A DNA stretch of 64,000 nucleotides from Rhipidocladum racemiflorum (lineage: Eukaryota; Streptophyta; Magnoliopsida; Poales; Poaceae): positions 58,738,561-58,802,560 of the forward strand of contig CM070569.1 in NCBI GenBank assembly GCA_036346355.1, read 5' to 3'. Every line of letters starts with the position of its first letter. Positions within the stretch are counted from its first letter, which is position 1. The position numbers and the translations under genes were made by a program. The notes beneath the pieces were generated by a model that was not told where the DNA came from, made no database searches, and saw only the letters and a program-made list of their open reading frames with translations. Below are positions 21,732-33,148 of this stretch, piece after piece.

Positions 21732-23408
21732 TGTACAAGCCATAATTTCATATACCACATCATTCTCATGTCTCAATATCATTGTACTCATTTCATCATC
21801 ATCATGTATGCAATGCGATGCAATGCAAATGCTCATATCTCCTCGAAGCACATACCGGTATTGCCGAGTGCACACCCGTCGGCGTGCACCCCCTTCCCCT
21901 TCCATCCCGTAGATGGAGGGTGCCTACTCTTACTGACTCGCTCCCATGCACACCCGTGGATGGGACTACGAGGTAGGTCTTTCGTGTTCAGTACGTGTGA
22001 ACACAGAGGCCCGCATCAGCATGGGACTCCTCTTCCATTATGAATGCACATATGATATAAACATGTAAATATTGGCATAAACATTAAATACCACACAATC
22101 ATAATCAATATGAAATCATGTTCATCATGTCATAAGCAAACATCAATCTTAGCATCATATCATAAAGCAAGTTGTATCTAATCAAGTCTAGCAACAATCT
22201 AAACGATACCCATTCCAATACACTTGCCTTAACCTCGGGCGACGGATTGGCGAGAGGATGAGGGCACTCCCGGGGTCACACCACCTGCACATACATACCA
22301 CACACTCAAAACGTGCCCCCAAAATAGTACGCAACCACTCTTCTACCCCGACATCGCAAACTACTCGCAAAACCCAAAAACAGAGGTTCTGTCCCGTCGG
22401 GACAGGAGACTTCCAACGAACATAACTTGAGTTCTAAGACTCCAAATCGATTAAAAGAGTACATACTCGCGTAGCTTAGGAAATTTCCTAACTTTTTCTA
22501 AGTATACGGAAAAACTGATTCGGCCTCTAAAGTGGTTTAATCTACAGAATACCGTGATCTGTTCCAATCTCGTCACCGTTTTTAACACGTTTGGTAAAAT
22601 GAGCATAACTTTCAAACGACTGGGCGGAATTTGACGTTCTTTATGTCCACTGAAAGGTATTGAAATTACCTACAACTTCCTCAACAGACGTCCGACCAAA
22701 TTCCGACTCTAAATTGGCGAAATCTCAAACCCTAGGTCGACTGCTCATTCTGCCCGAAACAGAGGACGTGGCAAACTCTAGATTTCATCTAATCTACCCA
22801 AATACAGCACCACCAATTGATCTAAAAACATGATATCAACCCTTAGAACAGTACCTAGACCAACCCCAAGGATTCCCGTGGCCATACCTTCGCCCGACGA
22901 ACGAAGAACCAACGGATCTCCTCCCAGTTCGCGCGATCTCCTTCCTCGTTCCAAATCCACCGGATCTCCTCGTCGCGGAGCGCTCCAATGGACGGATCTG
23001 CGGGGTGGTGAGGTGGAGAACTCCCCTAGGGGCAGCAAGGGTGGTGGAGAGGAGAGGAGAGGGGTGGTGGTGCAATGGGGAGGAGGGAGGAGGCGTGTGG
23101 AGGAGGAGGAAGGGGGTGGCGGCTTGGGGTGAGAGGGGAGGGGAGGGAGGCGCCTAGGGCAAGGGGGAGGGCGCCCCAAGGCAAATAATTCTGCCCCCTC
23201 CCTCATGGGCCCAAAACTCCTCCCACTAAAGCCCACGACTCATCTCCTTGGGCCCGAACTCCCCCGGAGAGGCCCAAACTTCCGAAAACGGTCCGGAAAC
23301 GCGATTAAACCTCATACCGTAAAGTTTTAATCTCCAATTTCACACTTTATAATGTCACATTCTCTAATTTCATAGTTTTACGGTGTCTTGGCATTCCGTA
23401 GTGTCACA

Positions 23409-25607
23409 ACAAGGCAAGCCAGAAAATATCTGCTTATTTTGAATGAGAATAAAATTATTCACTTCATTTAGATGAATAACTTGAGCGGTTGAGCTGCTGC
23501 TTATTAAGAAAATGGAGGGGGAGCGCCCTGCCTCTTGTTATATGTTACTGGAAAGACAGTCAACAATTGCTCTTCACTACAGAATCTGAACTTATGTCCA
23601 ATGCAACAACACGTAAGGATGAAGTGAATAAAAATACCAATTGTTCTTGTGCATGCATTATGCTTATCTAAGTGTGCCTGCAATGTCCACCAAACCTAAT
23701 CATAAGTGTGTCTTTATCATTTTTTATTTACTATTCTGTGCTTCCAGTTTATCTGATGAATCCAATTTTTCTCTGTTCTTGGTTTACCAGCAATGTAGAT
23801 ATGCAACATGTACATCTTATTTGAAGATTTTTTTTAAAAAAAATTCTGCAGGCTGTTCAAGGTGAAAGTCGAATTGAATGGAAAGGCATGAATTCTGGAT
23901 CATGTGCTCTATCCTATCATACATTCTGATATTATGATGTAATGAACTAGTGATGTACTTGGCTATGAACTATCACTACTTGAATTTTCGACCATGTAAC
24001 AGTTTAAGGTGCGAGGGTTATGGCTTTGACTTACTACAATGCTACTTGCTAGTTACTACTCACCTAACTTGCCCTGGTCATATACTCATATGCTCGCTTA
24101 ATTAGCCCCTGTTATTATCGACTGATGTACTTAAAACTATTTATCAATCTATTGATGTAGTTGCATTTTGGACACAATATGGTTGATTGATCCTAATATG
24201 TGTGATATATATGGTTTATGCTTTTACGCATCATCCGACTAAATATTCGTGGATCGAAACTAACCGTATTCTAATGATCTCAGTATTCGCTCCGTATTCG
24301 TGATGATAGTCCAGTATTTGTATTCGAATCCGGCCATGCGTCAGATTCGATTCCGATTCGAGAAAAAAAATATTGAATAGGATATGGGATGAGCGAAATC
24401 CGTGCAGATCCGCTCCGTTTGCACCGCTCTTGATCAACACATTGTGAAAAAAGCAATATTTATCAAAGTTGAATTACAGAGATAAGATTTTGCTAGCTAC
24501 AGTCTACTCCTAAGGTGCAGTAAAGGTAGATGCAAAAATATAGTAAAGGTTGGCGTGTACACATTTTTTTCATGAACCGAAGTAGGATATTTGTAGTCCA
24601 AAATAGCCGACTAAATCTTGCATTATGCTTCAAGTTTTCATCTTCACGTCGGCTTAATCTTTTATTTGACAAAATCCTTATAACTATTTATGTTTCCAAT
24701 GTCTTGTTGATGATTTCCTTCTTCACATCCACTTTCCTTAGTTGGAATCGATCTTTGTGGCTTCTTGAGTGGCTGATGTTTACTTTCGATTTCTGGCAAT
24801 CCCAATCTTTCTTGTAATTATATCAAATGCTTTTCTGCCAACTACTTGTAATTATACCAAACACTAAAAATCTCCGGATCAGTCGTTCAGTCATACAACT
24901 CAGTCGAAAGATAATTCTCAAAAAAGCTAGTCGTGACACACATGGCCGAAATCCTTGAACTGGTGAGCTCCTTGAAAAACAATCCAGGAGTTTGGAATGG
25001 GTTGAGCTGTTGTAAACAGTAAACTGAGAATCGAGATCTAAGAACAGGATCACTGAATGGGCCTGACATTCAGGCAGCGGTTCCATCACAACCGTTGATT
25101 TCTCTTCTGCTGGTACGAGTGTTTAAGGAATAATTGATGATTTCCTTTATTTACTTGTGCCATTGATCTTTTGTCTCGTGATGTCTTACTGATATACAGA
25201 TCCTATGGCCATATGTCAATAAAATATACGAAACAAATGATCAATTGCATCAATTAAAATTAGGCAAATGATTAATTCTTCCGAGGTTCAATGCCCCTTA
25301 ACACTTGTACCGTGACTGACCGGATAGGCGCCCGAGAGAATACGTCGTGGCTGGCCGCATCGTGACCAATGCCGATGCTTCTACGGCCGGCTTCAACATT
25401 CCACAGAAGTTGCTTTCAGAGAGACACGCTCCACCCGTTGTTCCACAAGATACATGCGAACGCCAAAGTCCACTGTGTAATTGGAAGCTTTGTTCCGTTA
25501 CTGCGTTTCGCTTTCTTTGTATTCTACTTGTCGTCAAAACGTTCGTCTATAACAGCTCGCTCCCTTCCTTGCGTCCGCTACGCTCTCGTCTCTTGGAGGC
25601 TGGAGCA
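23409..25607. other. Upstream region of the receptor-kinase gene; no other gene recognised
   Basis: Mostly AT-rich single-copy-looking DNA. The segment 24225-24432 is rich in GTATTCG and CCGATTCG words and ends CCGTTTGCACCGCTC, resembling the end of an Ac/Ds-like hAT relic. The promoter of the kinase gene must lie near the right end. A weak TATA-like TCTATAAC sits at 25546-25553, about 60 bp before the start codon. Frames here are short and domain-free. Confidence 0.4.
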
Positions 25608-25806
25608 ATGGCGAGCTCAGGGACACCCTGCTCCCCTGTTCTCGCTTCCGTTCTTTGCGTCATGGGCCTGGCTGTTCTGCAAGGAGCCGTGTTACGTGCC
25701 GGTACCGCCGATACCATCACCGTCGACCGGCCGTTGTCCGGCTCCGGCAGCCAGAGGCCACTGGTGTCCAAGGGTGGCAAGTTCGCGCTGGGCTTCTTCC
25801 AGCCAG
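25608..25806 (+). CDS. G-type lectin S-receptor-like Ser/Thr kinase, exon 1 (signal peptide and start of B-lectin)
   Basis: The ATG at 25608 opens 66 codons plus one base. Residues 1-33 form a secretion signal: a short polar start, then a hydrophobic core PVLASVLCVMGLAVLQGAVL. The mature start has DTITVDRPLSGSGSQRPLVS followed by GGKFALGFFQP, the canonical beginning of the B-lectin domain in this receptor class. The exon stops at CCAG|GTACCA, a good splice donor, in phase 1. The missing part of the B-lectin domain is supplied exactly by the sequence starting at 33149. An upstream in-frame ATG (25347) exists, but its translation lacks a signal peptide, so I chose 25608. No stop follows the exon for only ten codons, so without splicing the product would be a short peptide. 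Confidence 0.85.
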
Positions 25807-25917
25807 GTACCATCACTAAATATATTTCTTTTTAACTTTTTTTTTGCTTGTATACACGAAAAAATATAATTTGTTATAACTTCTAAGTGCAGCACGCAGA
25901 GAACTTGTACCACCACC

Positions 25918-26860
25918 CAGGGTTGCAAATGTTACCGATAATTGGTCATTTATCGCTATCATTGGCTGTATCGAGCCGACTTGACATTTGAAACCGGCCG
26001 GTAAATCGGTCCAATTTAAATTCAAAAAATACAAAAAATATTTTAAAAAAATATCAAAAGGTGTTAACTTTATTTAAAATTTTTTGTGTGAGGTCCTGAG
26101 GCAATTTTCAGGTTATTATCATATATATGTATTTTTTTTAAAAAAAAAATCAGTGCTATTGTTTTTGTATATGCTCTTTTCTTTTTTATTTTTTAGTGGC
26201 AATAAATAAATTATAATATTTCTAAAATTTTTTGTGTGAGGTCCTAAGGCAATTCTAATGATTCTGTAAAATTTTGGGGTGATGATCACATCTATGTTTT
26301 TTTAAATTATGAAAATGCTACTATCTTTGTATATGCTTTTCCGTTTTTAATTTTTTTAGGGACACTAAATGAAATCTAGTTTTTCTAAAAATTTTAATAC
26401 ATGATCTTTGAAAACTCTTTATGATATTATTAAAATTTCAGAGCATGATCAAGCTCATAATTTTTATAAAAACCTAACGGTATCTCTTTTCCTTTTCATT
26501 AATTGTTGTTTTTGATTTTACAGAAGTGCTAAATGAATTTAAAAATTATTGAAATTTCTTTGAAATGTATTATAGATCAGTTGGGATTTATTACGATTTT
26601 ATGAATTTTTTCTAATTTTTCTTGATTTTTTCAATTTTCTTTTTGTGTGCTGAAAATCGAATAAAATCGCTCGAAAATCGTATATCAAAAAATCAAACAA
26701 AACCGATCGAAAATCGGATGGTTTTTTATTTTTTTGGCGTTGTTTGACCACCAAGTTCTAAATTTTTTACTGCAAACTTATTCAATTTTTGATCGGTTGT
26801 TGTTGATAATCGAAAATAAAATATTGTTTGAAAATCACAAATTCGATATTGTGAACCCTG
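25918..26860. mobile_element. hAT-like non-autonomous element in the intron (943 bp)
   Basis: The left end CAGGGTTGCAAATGTTACCG and right end ATATTGTGAACCCTG share the inverted core CAGGGTT. The flanking octamers CCACCACC and CTACTGCC match at only 5 of 8 positions, so the duplication is weak. The interior is very AT-rich and contains two related blocks with the word TTTTTTGTGTGAGGTCCT (near 26078 and 26230), an internal duplication of about 150 bp. No coding capacity. Confidence 0.55.
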
Positions 26861-27465
26861 CTACTGCCTCTTGTAAAAAAATGAAGGACTGAAAGTGATT
26901 AGAGGGGGAGGGGGTGAATATGAGCCAAATAAAAAAATTTCTCAAAAATTCAAACCATTGTTCTAGCTAAAACAGCCAACCAAAAAGCTCAGCAAGGCCA
27001 TAACTAGGCAAAAGTTCTGTGCTCTCGGGTCAACAGTAATATCAGGAGCATAAAAAAACCAAAGAGACCTTCTCTAAGGCTTCTCTCAAACTTGGTTCAA
27101 ACAGAGTTGGTTCATCCGATAGCATCCCTCCACCCCTCCATTTATAGCTCACTGGGAGCAACATCCACCCTTAGATGACCTTAGCCATCAAGAAACCTTA
27201 TCAAGAGTTGAGATTCACTCCCTCACACATATATGGACTAACCTACAACCCAATAACATAACGGGTTTTGACCATACCCTTTAACACTGAATTAGCCTCT
27301 ACTCCACCCGCGAACCCTTGATCCAACAATTCTCCTTCGCTTGAGTAGAGCTCAAGTTAGCATCTCATCCATCCACTTGTTATCTTGGCTTGCAAAGAAC
27401 TCCCTAGCCTTAGTCATCTTCCAGCGTCACTTTGGCCAGTGCGGACCTCGGCTCTCCTAGCCTAG

Positions 27466-30400
27466 TGTGAGGCCGGATCGGCTATCCTAATCTCTGTGTA
27501 TTTCTGTACTAGTCCCAGATCAGTAGCTAGTACACACAGTCCAACAGTGAAGAATTAACAGCCACATCACGATTATAAATAACTAAATAAGAACAACACC
27601 AAATAAAAGCAAAGACCTTATGGTCAAGGTTTACCATTACGACCTGAACAGGCTGAACAACTTGAACAACTGCAGCGGAAGACAAAAACACCAAGACGAC
27701 CCATCCAAATGCCCACAGGCAATCGAGTGGGGAGCGCGTCCTAGTCCTGGGATCTTCTTTGACAGCTTCAAACACTTCTGAGACAGGTTGAGAATGTAGC
27801 ACGTGAGTACATAAAGTACTCAGCAAGTCTGGAAAATTATGCACAATGTAGGCTATCCAAAGATGGCTTAATATGGTTCTTTTGCATAAAGCCAAGTTTC
27901 ATGAAACAATACTTGTTACTAAGTTTCACAAAGCACATTTTAACAATTCTTTTTAATAATTGAATTATGTAATAGTTCAGTGAAGGTTATAACCACCATT
28001 CACTAATATACATGCTCTATCCGCCACATCTCAAAAAGATCATGATTCAATCCATCCACATGGCTCTATCTGCCACGGTTCACAAAAACAGGTTCAATCC
28101 ACCTACTTGGCTTTAGCCGCCAGAAGCACACCCGAGAGTTCTAACCGCTCTCGGATCCCAAAACAAACCATTGTTTAGTTTGAAACCAAAAACCAAAGTC
28201 TACCAATATAAAAGCATTCAGCAAGCTTTGCCTTTGACCGTAGGCACGACTATTCGAATAGTTTTAACTCTGCAGAGGTTGTACAGCTTTACCCACAAGA
28301 CATGATATTCCCTTGATGCCATGCAATTAGCACACTGCCTTAGGTGTGCCGGCAGGGACATCATGACAAGGCCTTTACAATGTATACGCGTAACCTGACC
28401 CACCCGCTGAGGTTTCACCGCTGTTAGGGTTATATCCACCCAGTACAGAAGCCCCCTCTTGCGCCGTGTGAGAAAAACAACAACATTGCCTCTATCCGGC
28501 GCTCACATTCCACCGTTTGGTGAGTCTAAGTTAGGTTTCTACAAATTATTCAGCCAGGTCGTGCCCACTTTGACATGTGGTTGTACGGTTATGCTTAGAA
28601 TGGAGACAGTCATAAGCGTCGGTCCTTAACTGACTTAGGGCAGCACTTGCACAATGAAAGCTAGCGCTCCATCCGCACCCACCAGACAAACCATTCCGCC
28701 CCAATCCAAACCATTTTTCATTTTTCATTTTTATTTTGTAAACCATCGGCAATAATCCTTGCCTATAACTTCCAACACAAGTTTTCAAGAGTTAAATGAA
28801 ATTCCCACCCATAGGTGAATACTGACCGATTGCGAGTCTAAGCATTTCTACCGTACTATTCTATTCCACCAATAGTTTATTTTATAAAATACAAATCTTA
28901 GTGTTGATAAAACGTGATTATAATTAAATCGGTACTTTCCAAAATTCATGAGACCACCAAGATTCCCCCATTCTTATCATGGTACTATATAATCCAGTCC
29001 AATTTAGTACTTCCACCATGTAAAGTTGATATCATGTGCCATCATAACTCCAAAATCATGCCAAGCTATTATTATCATTGTATATGAAACAATCTCCTCA
29101 AAATATGAGTCTCCTTATTGATTACCCATCATCCACACATCGATTGGTTTGGTAATCTACTTGATCCACCGAGAATAATTCATAATCTCATCCCCGAGCA
29201 TATTTCATGGAAGACTCTACAAATCCAAGACTTCATTAATTCATTGCCTAGAGCTGTTTCCATAAACAATGACACCAAGTTGACTAAGCAAATCACACCC
29301 AATCCACATTATTCATAATCCCACACAAATGGTTATCGCAAAACCCTATTTCCCAAAATCATCTACTAATCCACCGAGTACGATTCTCAGTATTATCCAC
29401 TTAATACATCGAGTATATTTGATAATATCATTGATTAAATCATCGAGTATCATTCTCCACATCACCTATTGTAACCCTTCATATTGTCATCGCTAAATCA
29501 TCTACATTTTATCCACCAAGAATACGTAATATTATCATTTACTAAACCACCAAACATTCTGGATTATTCACAATTCTCCATAAATGATTATCACATAGTA
29601 TGCTTGTTAAAATCCACCGAAATATAAGTCACCACTCATTCTACTTAATCCACAAGTATGCCTCTCAATATCATCTATTTACTTTTACCGATTATTATTC
29701 TTGACATCATACATCTTCCAATATTCTTCCAATCCACACAAATTGTATGGATTACCATTCATAGACCAATTCCATAATGACTACCCCCACATCGCTAATA
29801 TTCACGAAATCTCCAATTTACATTTCATAACACTTGTTCCACTGATCGTGTCCTCCCAATAGTCCTTTTTCCCTAATTAAAGATTATTTTTCCAAAAACA
29901 TTTGTATTGGTGGATTACTATACTAGGGCGATAAAGGATCATGGATAACAATATCAAGGAGGGATGGACAACAGGTATAACTAACAACCTAACGTTAACA
30001 TCATTCTTTAATATAAATAGCGATGCAATTTGTAAAACATGGTAAAACATTTAGAAAACATAGGATCAACATGCGTCAAGGAGACTTGCCTCGGTCACAG
30101 CGAGAATGTTGAACTCTTGAAGTCCGGCGGCGGGGTCGACGGACTCGGCGGAAACGTCGGCTACGCGTAAAACGGAGCAACAAATAAATACAAGAAAATA
30201 AATAAAATCCAAAAATTACAAAAGTAGTACTGGCAGGTAGATCTTGATTTTAGATGAATTTAGAAATTTGAATGGAATCAATCGGAGTTCGGACGGAGAA
30301 GATATGAGCTTCCGAAGTTCAAAAACCCTAGAAAATGGAAAAATGAAGAATATTCTGGGAATATTCTTTTGTTGACTTTTTCTGATTTTGGTGGACTTGG

Positions 30401-31950
30401 TTGGAGTGCATGACATGTGGGACCAAGGTGTCATAGAGAGGAGGAGCCTTCTTCCCCAAGCCTCATGGCCGTGGCCATGAGAGGTGTGGAATGGAGCTTG
30501 GAGGGGGGGCTGCCGTGAGGGGTTCTGGCCGGCGGCCAGCGGCTGCGGCGGGGCATGAAGCGGCCGAGCAGTGTGGCGCTGGTGCGCGGCCGGGCGGCGG
30601 CGGCGGTGGCGGCGAGGTCAGCCGCGCGTGGCGCGAACGCAGCGTCGCGTCTTGACGCCTGGAAGGAGTGGCGCCGTGAGCGGCGGCGAGCACGGGCACG
30701 CACGAGCTCAGTGCTCCAAAAAAAATAACGGAGGCTTGGTTTTTCGCCCAAAATCTGAATTTTTGCCCAAATTTGCATGAAACTAGACCAAACAAATTCA
30801 TGAATCATCTAGAGGACATCCTTAGGGATCTATAGGAGCAAAGAATTGGATCCAAACTCACCGGAGACGATGAATTCGGCGATGAACGGAACTTCGGCCA
30901 AAATGACAAAAATGCGGAATTCGTCTCCAAATCTTGAGGGAACCTAAAATTGATTGTTGAGTTAGATTCTAAACTCCCTCACGGTCACAAGGAACCAAGT
31001 GGCACGAAGAATAACCTACCGGAGAGAGATCTACGGCCAAGAACGCGAAGAACACCGAAACTCTAACCCGGCGTCGGTTTTCTTGCTCTAGTGGATGAAC
31101 GAGTGGGAGAGGCGAAAGGAGACTCACACCACCGGGACGGGGGTTCTTATACGGAAAGAATGGGAGTGGAACTGCGCGCTTTGATGAAGAAACGGCCGAG
31201 ATAATGGCAATCAAAGCAATTTTGGTTTTTGGCCGACGGTTCTAATTCTGGCGAGTTCCCGGGTGAATGATGGTGGGGAATGGCAAGAGGGCGTCGATAC
31301 GGATCCAACGGAACCGGTCGTTCGTGTTTTGGAGTTGTGTGGAGGAAGATATGAGTGTTTGAATGAAAGCCTAGCCATGAGAGGCTTGATGAAGCTTCTC
31401 TGTTGTTTTCCATGGCTTGAGGTTGAAGACGACACTGTAGCAGTGACACGTGGCAGCACGCGATTGGCCGAGAATTACGTAAATGATTCGCCCTAGAGAA
31501 AAATTAAGAAAAATGGTCTAAAAATTCCGGAAAAAAATCGTAGAACCATTTTGGAATATTTGGAACTCAATAAAATTAGTTTCGCGGAATTTGGATGAAA
31601 TTTGTGGAATTGAATATTCAGGTGCGGATCGCAGGCATTAAACAAAAGCAGCGCGAGATAAAATAGGAGCGAAGGTCCAAAAATTCGAGGAATCGTTCCA
31701 AAAATCATTTTGGAATATTTGGGACATAATTGAAGTGGTTTCGGGATTTTTGGAGCATTTTTGGACTCGGGTGAAATTTCGGGTACCGGCGGGAATCTAG
31801 AAATTGGATTTTTCGAACGGAGGGGAATTGAATTCCGATTTTGGATGGGAAGGGATGCCATGTTAATATAAACACCAAGAAAACTCCAAATTTTGAATTT
31901 AATTAATTTAAATTAGATTTTTCCAGAAAGCCGAAAACGAGGACGTTACA
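27466..31950 (-). repeat. Tekay-like gypsy solo LTR (4485 bp), perfect CCTAG duplication
   Basis: Plus-strand borders are TGTGAGGCCGG on the left and GGACGTTACA on the right, giving TG...CA on either strand. CCTAG is duplicated exactly at 27461-27465 and 31951-31955. Neither border has a primer-binding site or polypurine tract, so the internal region was lost by LTR-LTR recombination. Ordered blocks are shared with the LTR fragment at 13636 and, more weakly, with the LTR at 3805. GC-rich parts (30420-30720, 31000-31300) alternate with AT-rich parts. Orientation follows the related LTR at 3805. The great length may include further unresolved insertions. Confidence 0.75.
29100..29760. repeat. 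Degenerate AT-rich repeat around CCACCGAGTA inside the solo LTR
   Basis: Words like AATCCACCGAGTA, ATCATCGAGTAT, TACATCGAGTAT, ATCCACCAAGAATA and ATCCACCGAAATAT recur every 45-80 bp, each next to TATCATT or CATCTACT words. Spacing is irregular and copies are diverged. Confidence 0.5.
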
Positions 31951-32103
31951 CCTAGCCTGGTCTCCTCCGTCTCACCATAACCTAGCTCCGAAGTCCTGCA
32001 ACCATCACTGTCAAACAAAAACATCACATAGTACTGTTCACCAAAACATGCAGAAGTAATCTCACAAAAATCAGTGATCAATCAAACATAAAAAAATCAC
32101 ACC

Positions 32104-32690
32104 TTGGATCACTTAGACTATGACCACTTTAGTCCACAACCACTCTTGGCTGTAAGCACTCAAAGACATAGCCACTTTTGATTGTGACTACTCAAAGCCA
32201 CTCTTGTCTATGACTAATCAAAGCTAGACCACTCTTACAAATATCCTAACCACTTCCTTAGAGGTCATAAACACTTCTTTAGTGGTCAAGATCACTACAG
32301 ATCAGTCTTACAGAGGTCATGACCACTCCTACAAAAGTCACGACCACTTGGTGGTCAAGACTACTCCAAACCACTTGCATAGAGATCACGACTACTCCTT
32401 CAGAAGTCAAGGCCACTATAGTGGTCATAGAGGCAATAGCCACCCTAGGGACAACCACCCTAGTGGTCATAAAGATCACGACCAATCTAGGTACGACCAA
32501 TCTAGAGGTAACAAAGGTCATGACAACTCTAGGAGCACTACCACTTAAGGGTGAAGCCATGACCTCTGAAGACAAACTCATGACACTCTAGGCAAGACTA
32601 TGACCACTCAAGGCACAGCCAAAGCCACTCTTGGCAAAGGTTATAACGACTATGACCACTCTAGGACTCTAGGACCACGTAACTCAAATT
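32104..32690 (+). repeat. Degenerate short tandem repeat (GACCACTC-type) encoding His/Asp/Ser-rich frames
   Basis: Variants of TATGACCACTCT, GGTCATGACCACTC and CAAGACTACTCC recur dozens of times at roughly 18-24 bp spacing. The frame 32282-32548 reads as a run of GHDHS and KSHDH words; the frame 32319-32591 reads as TTxxVVxxTT. Both frames stop within the array, so a real protein is doubtful. It lies inside the putative intron, 460 bp before the acceptor. Confidence 0.65.
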
Positions 32691-33148
32691 GCTCAAAACC
32701 AAATCAAGTCCGTTTCAAACTCAAACATGAGCATGACAAGCTTAAACATAGTCAATTATTCATCAGAAATATGGTTAAGCCAACATATGGTCTCTCAAAA
32801 AAAAAAATCAGCTATTCAAAAGGCAACGGTAAATTAGATAATGCACTACTCATATATTTGAAGTATGTTTAATATTCACCATGATGTCTTTTGTCAAAGT
32901 TATAATGGTTTGGTTGCGCGGATTCTAGAACCTTTTTTTTGTGACTTACAATTGGCGATTTTAGAATATGTTAGGCTATTACAGCACCGATGACCTCTAG
33001 TCGTTCGAGAATTCCCCAAGAAATTGAGAATTTCACTTTATTCAGGACATTGGATACATAGAAGTTCGAAGCAGAGAGACAACTTTTTACGAAAAAAAAA
33101 ATCACTTTATTCATGTCTGAATGTTTCCTTCTGATCGATGTGCAACAG

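Larger units (their letters stand above)
14851..23408 (-). mobile_element. Tekay-type gypsy 5' LTR plus leader remnant, split by a copia insertion
   Basis: The LTR occupies 15039-15578 and 21737-23408. Without the inserted copia element it is 2212 bp, the same length as its homologue at 38707-40918. On the minus strand it starts TGTGACACTACGG (23408) and ends GGGGTGTTACA (15039). The primer-binding complement GCTCTGATACCA is at 15025-15036, and about 170 bp of leader (14851-15024) survive. The remainder of the internal region and the 3' LTR are missing, replaced by the LTR-like DNA on the left. Confidence 0.8.
26882..32017 (-). repeat. Copia-type solo LTR (about 647 bp) split by a nested gypsy solo LTR
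   Basis: On the minus strand it runs from TGTTTGACAGTGATGG (32017) to CTTTCAGTCCTTCA (26882), with pieces 31956-32017 and 26882-27465. The minus-strand end has the CCCCCTCCCCCTCTAATC tract typical of Sirevirus-like LTRs, and a TATA-like CTATAAATGG is at 27138-27147 in the matching orientation. The flanks AAAAA (26877-26881) and AAAAC are near-identical. No primer-binding site or polypurine tract adjoins, so it is read as a solo LTR. The right border is less certain than the left. Confidence 0.6.
25807..33148 (+). other. Putative 7342-bp intron of the receptor-kinase gene, filled with mobile elements
   Basis: It begins GTACCATC and ends GATCGATGTGCAACAG with a modest pyrimidine stretch (TTTCCTTCT) upstream. 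Splicing these ends gives codon GAT and continues the B-lectin domain without gap or duplication (GFFQP-DNSQHW). Contents in order: hAT-like element 25918-26860; copia solo LTR 26882-27465 and 31956-32017; gypsy solo LTR 27466-31950 inside it; degenerate repeat array 32104-32690; AT-rich DNA to the acceptor. Relatives in this kinase subfamily are, to my knowledge, often single-exon genes, so the intron may be recent. Transcript data would settle it. Confidence 0.7.

Noticed and set aside
25347..25607. Upstream in-frame ATG for exon 1
   Set aside because: It would add 87 residues of non-secretory sequence ahead of a good signal peptide.
33121..33148. ATG at 33121 as the true start of the receptor kinase
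   Set aside because: It gives no signal peptide and begins in mid B-lectin domain; these bases form the splice-acceptor region, and exon 1 at 25608 supplies the expected start.
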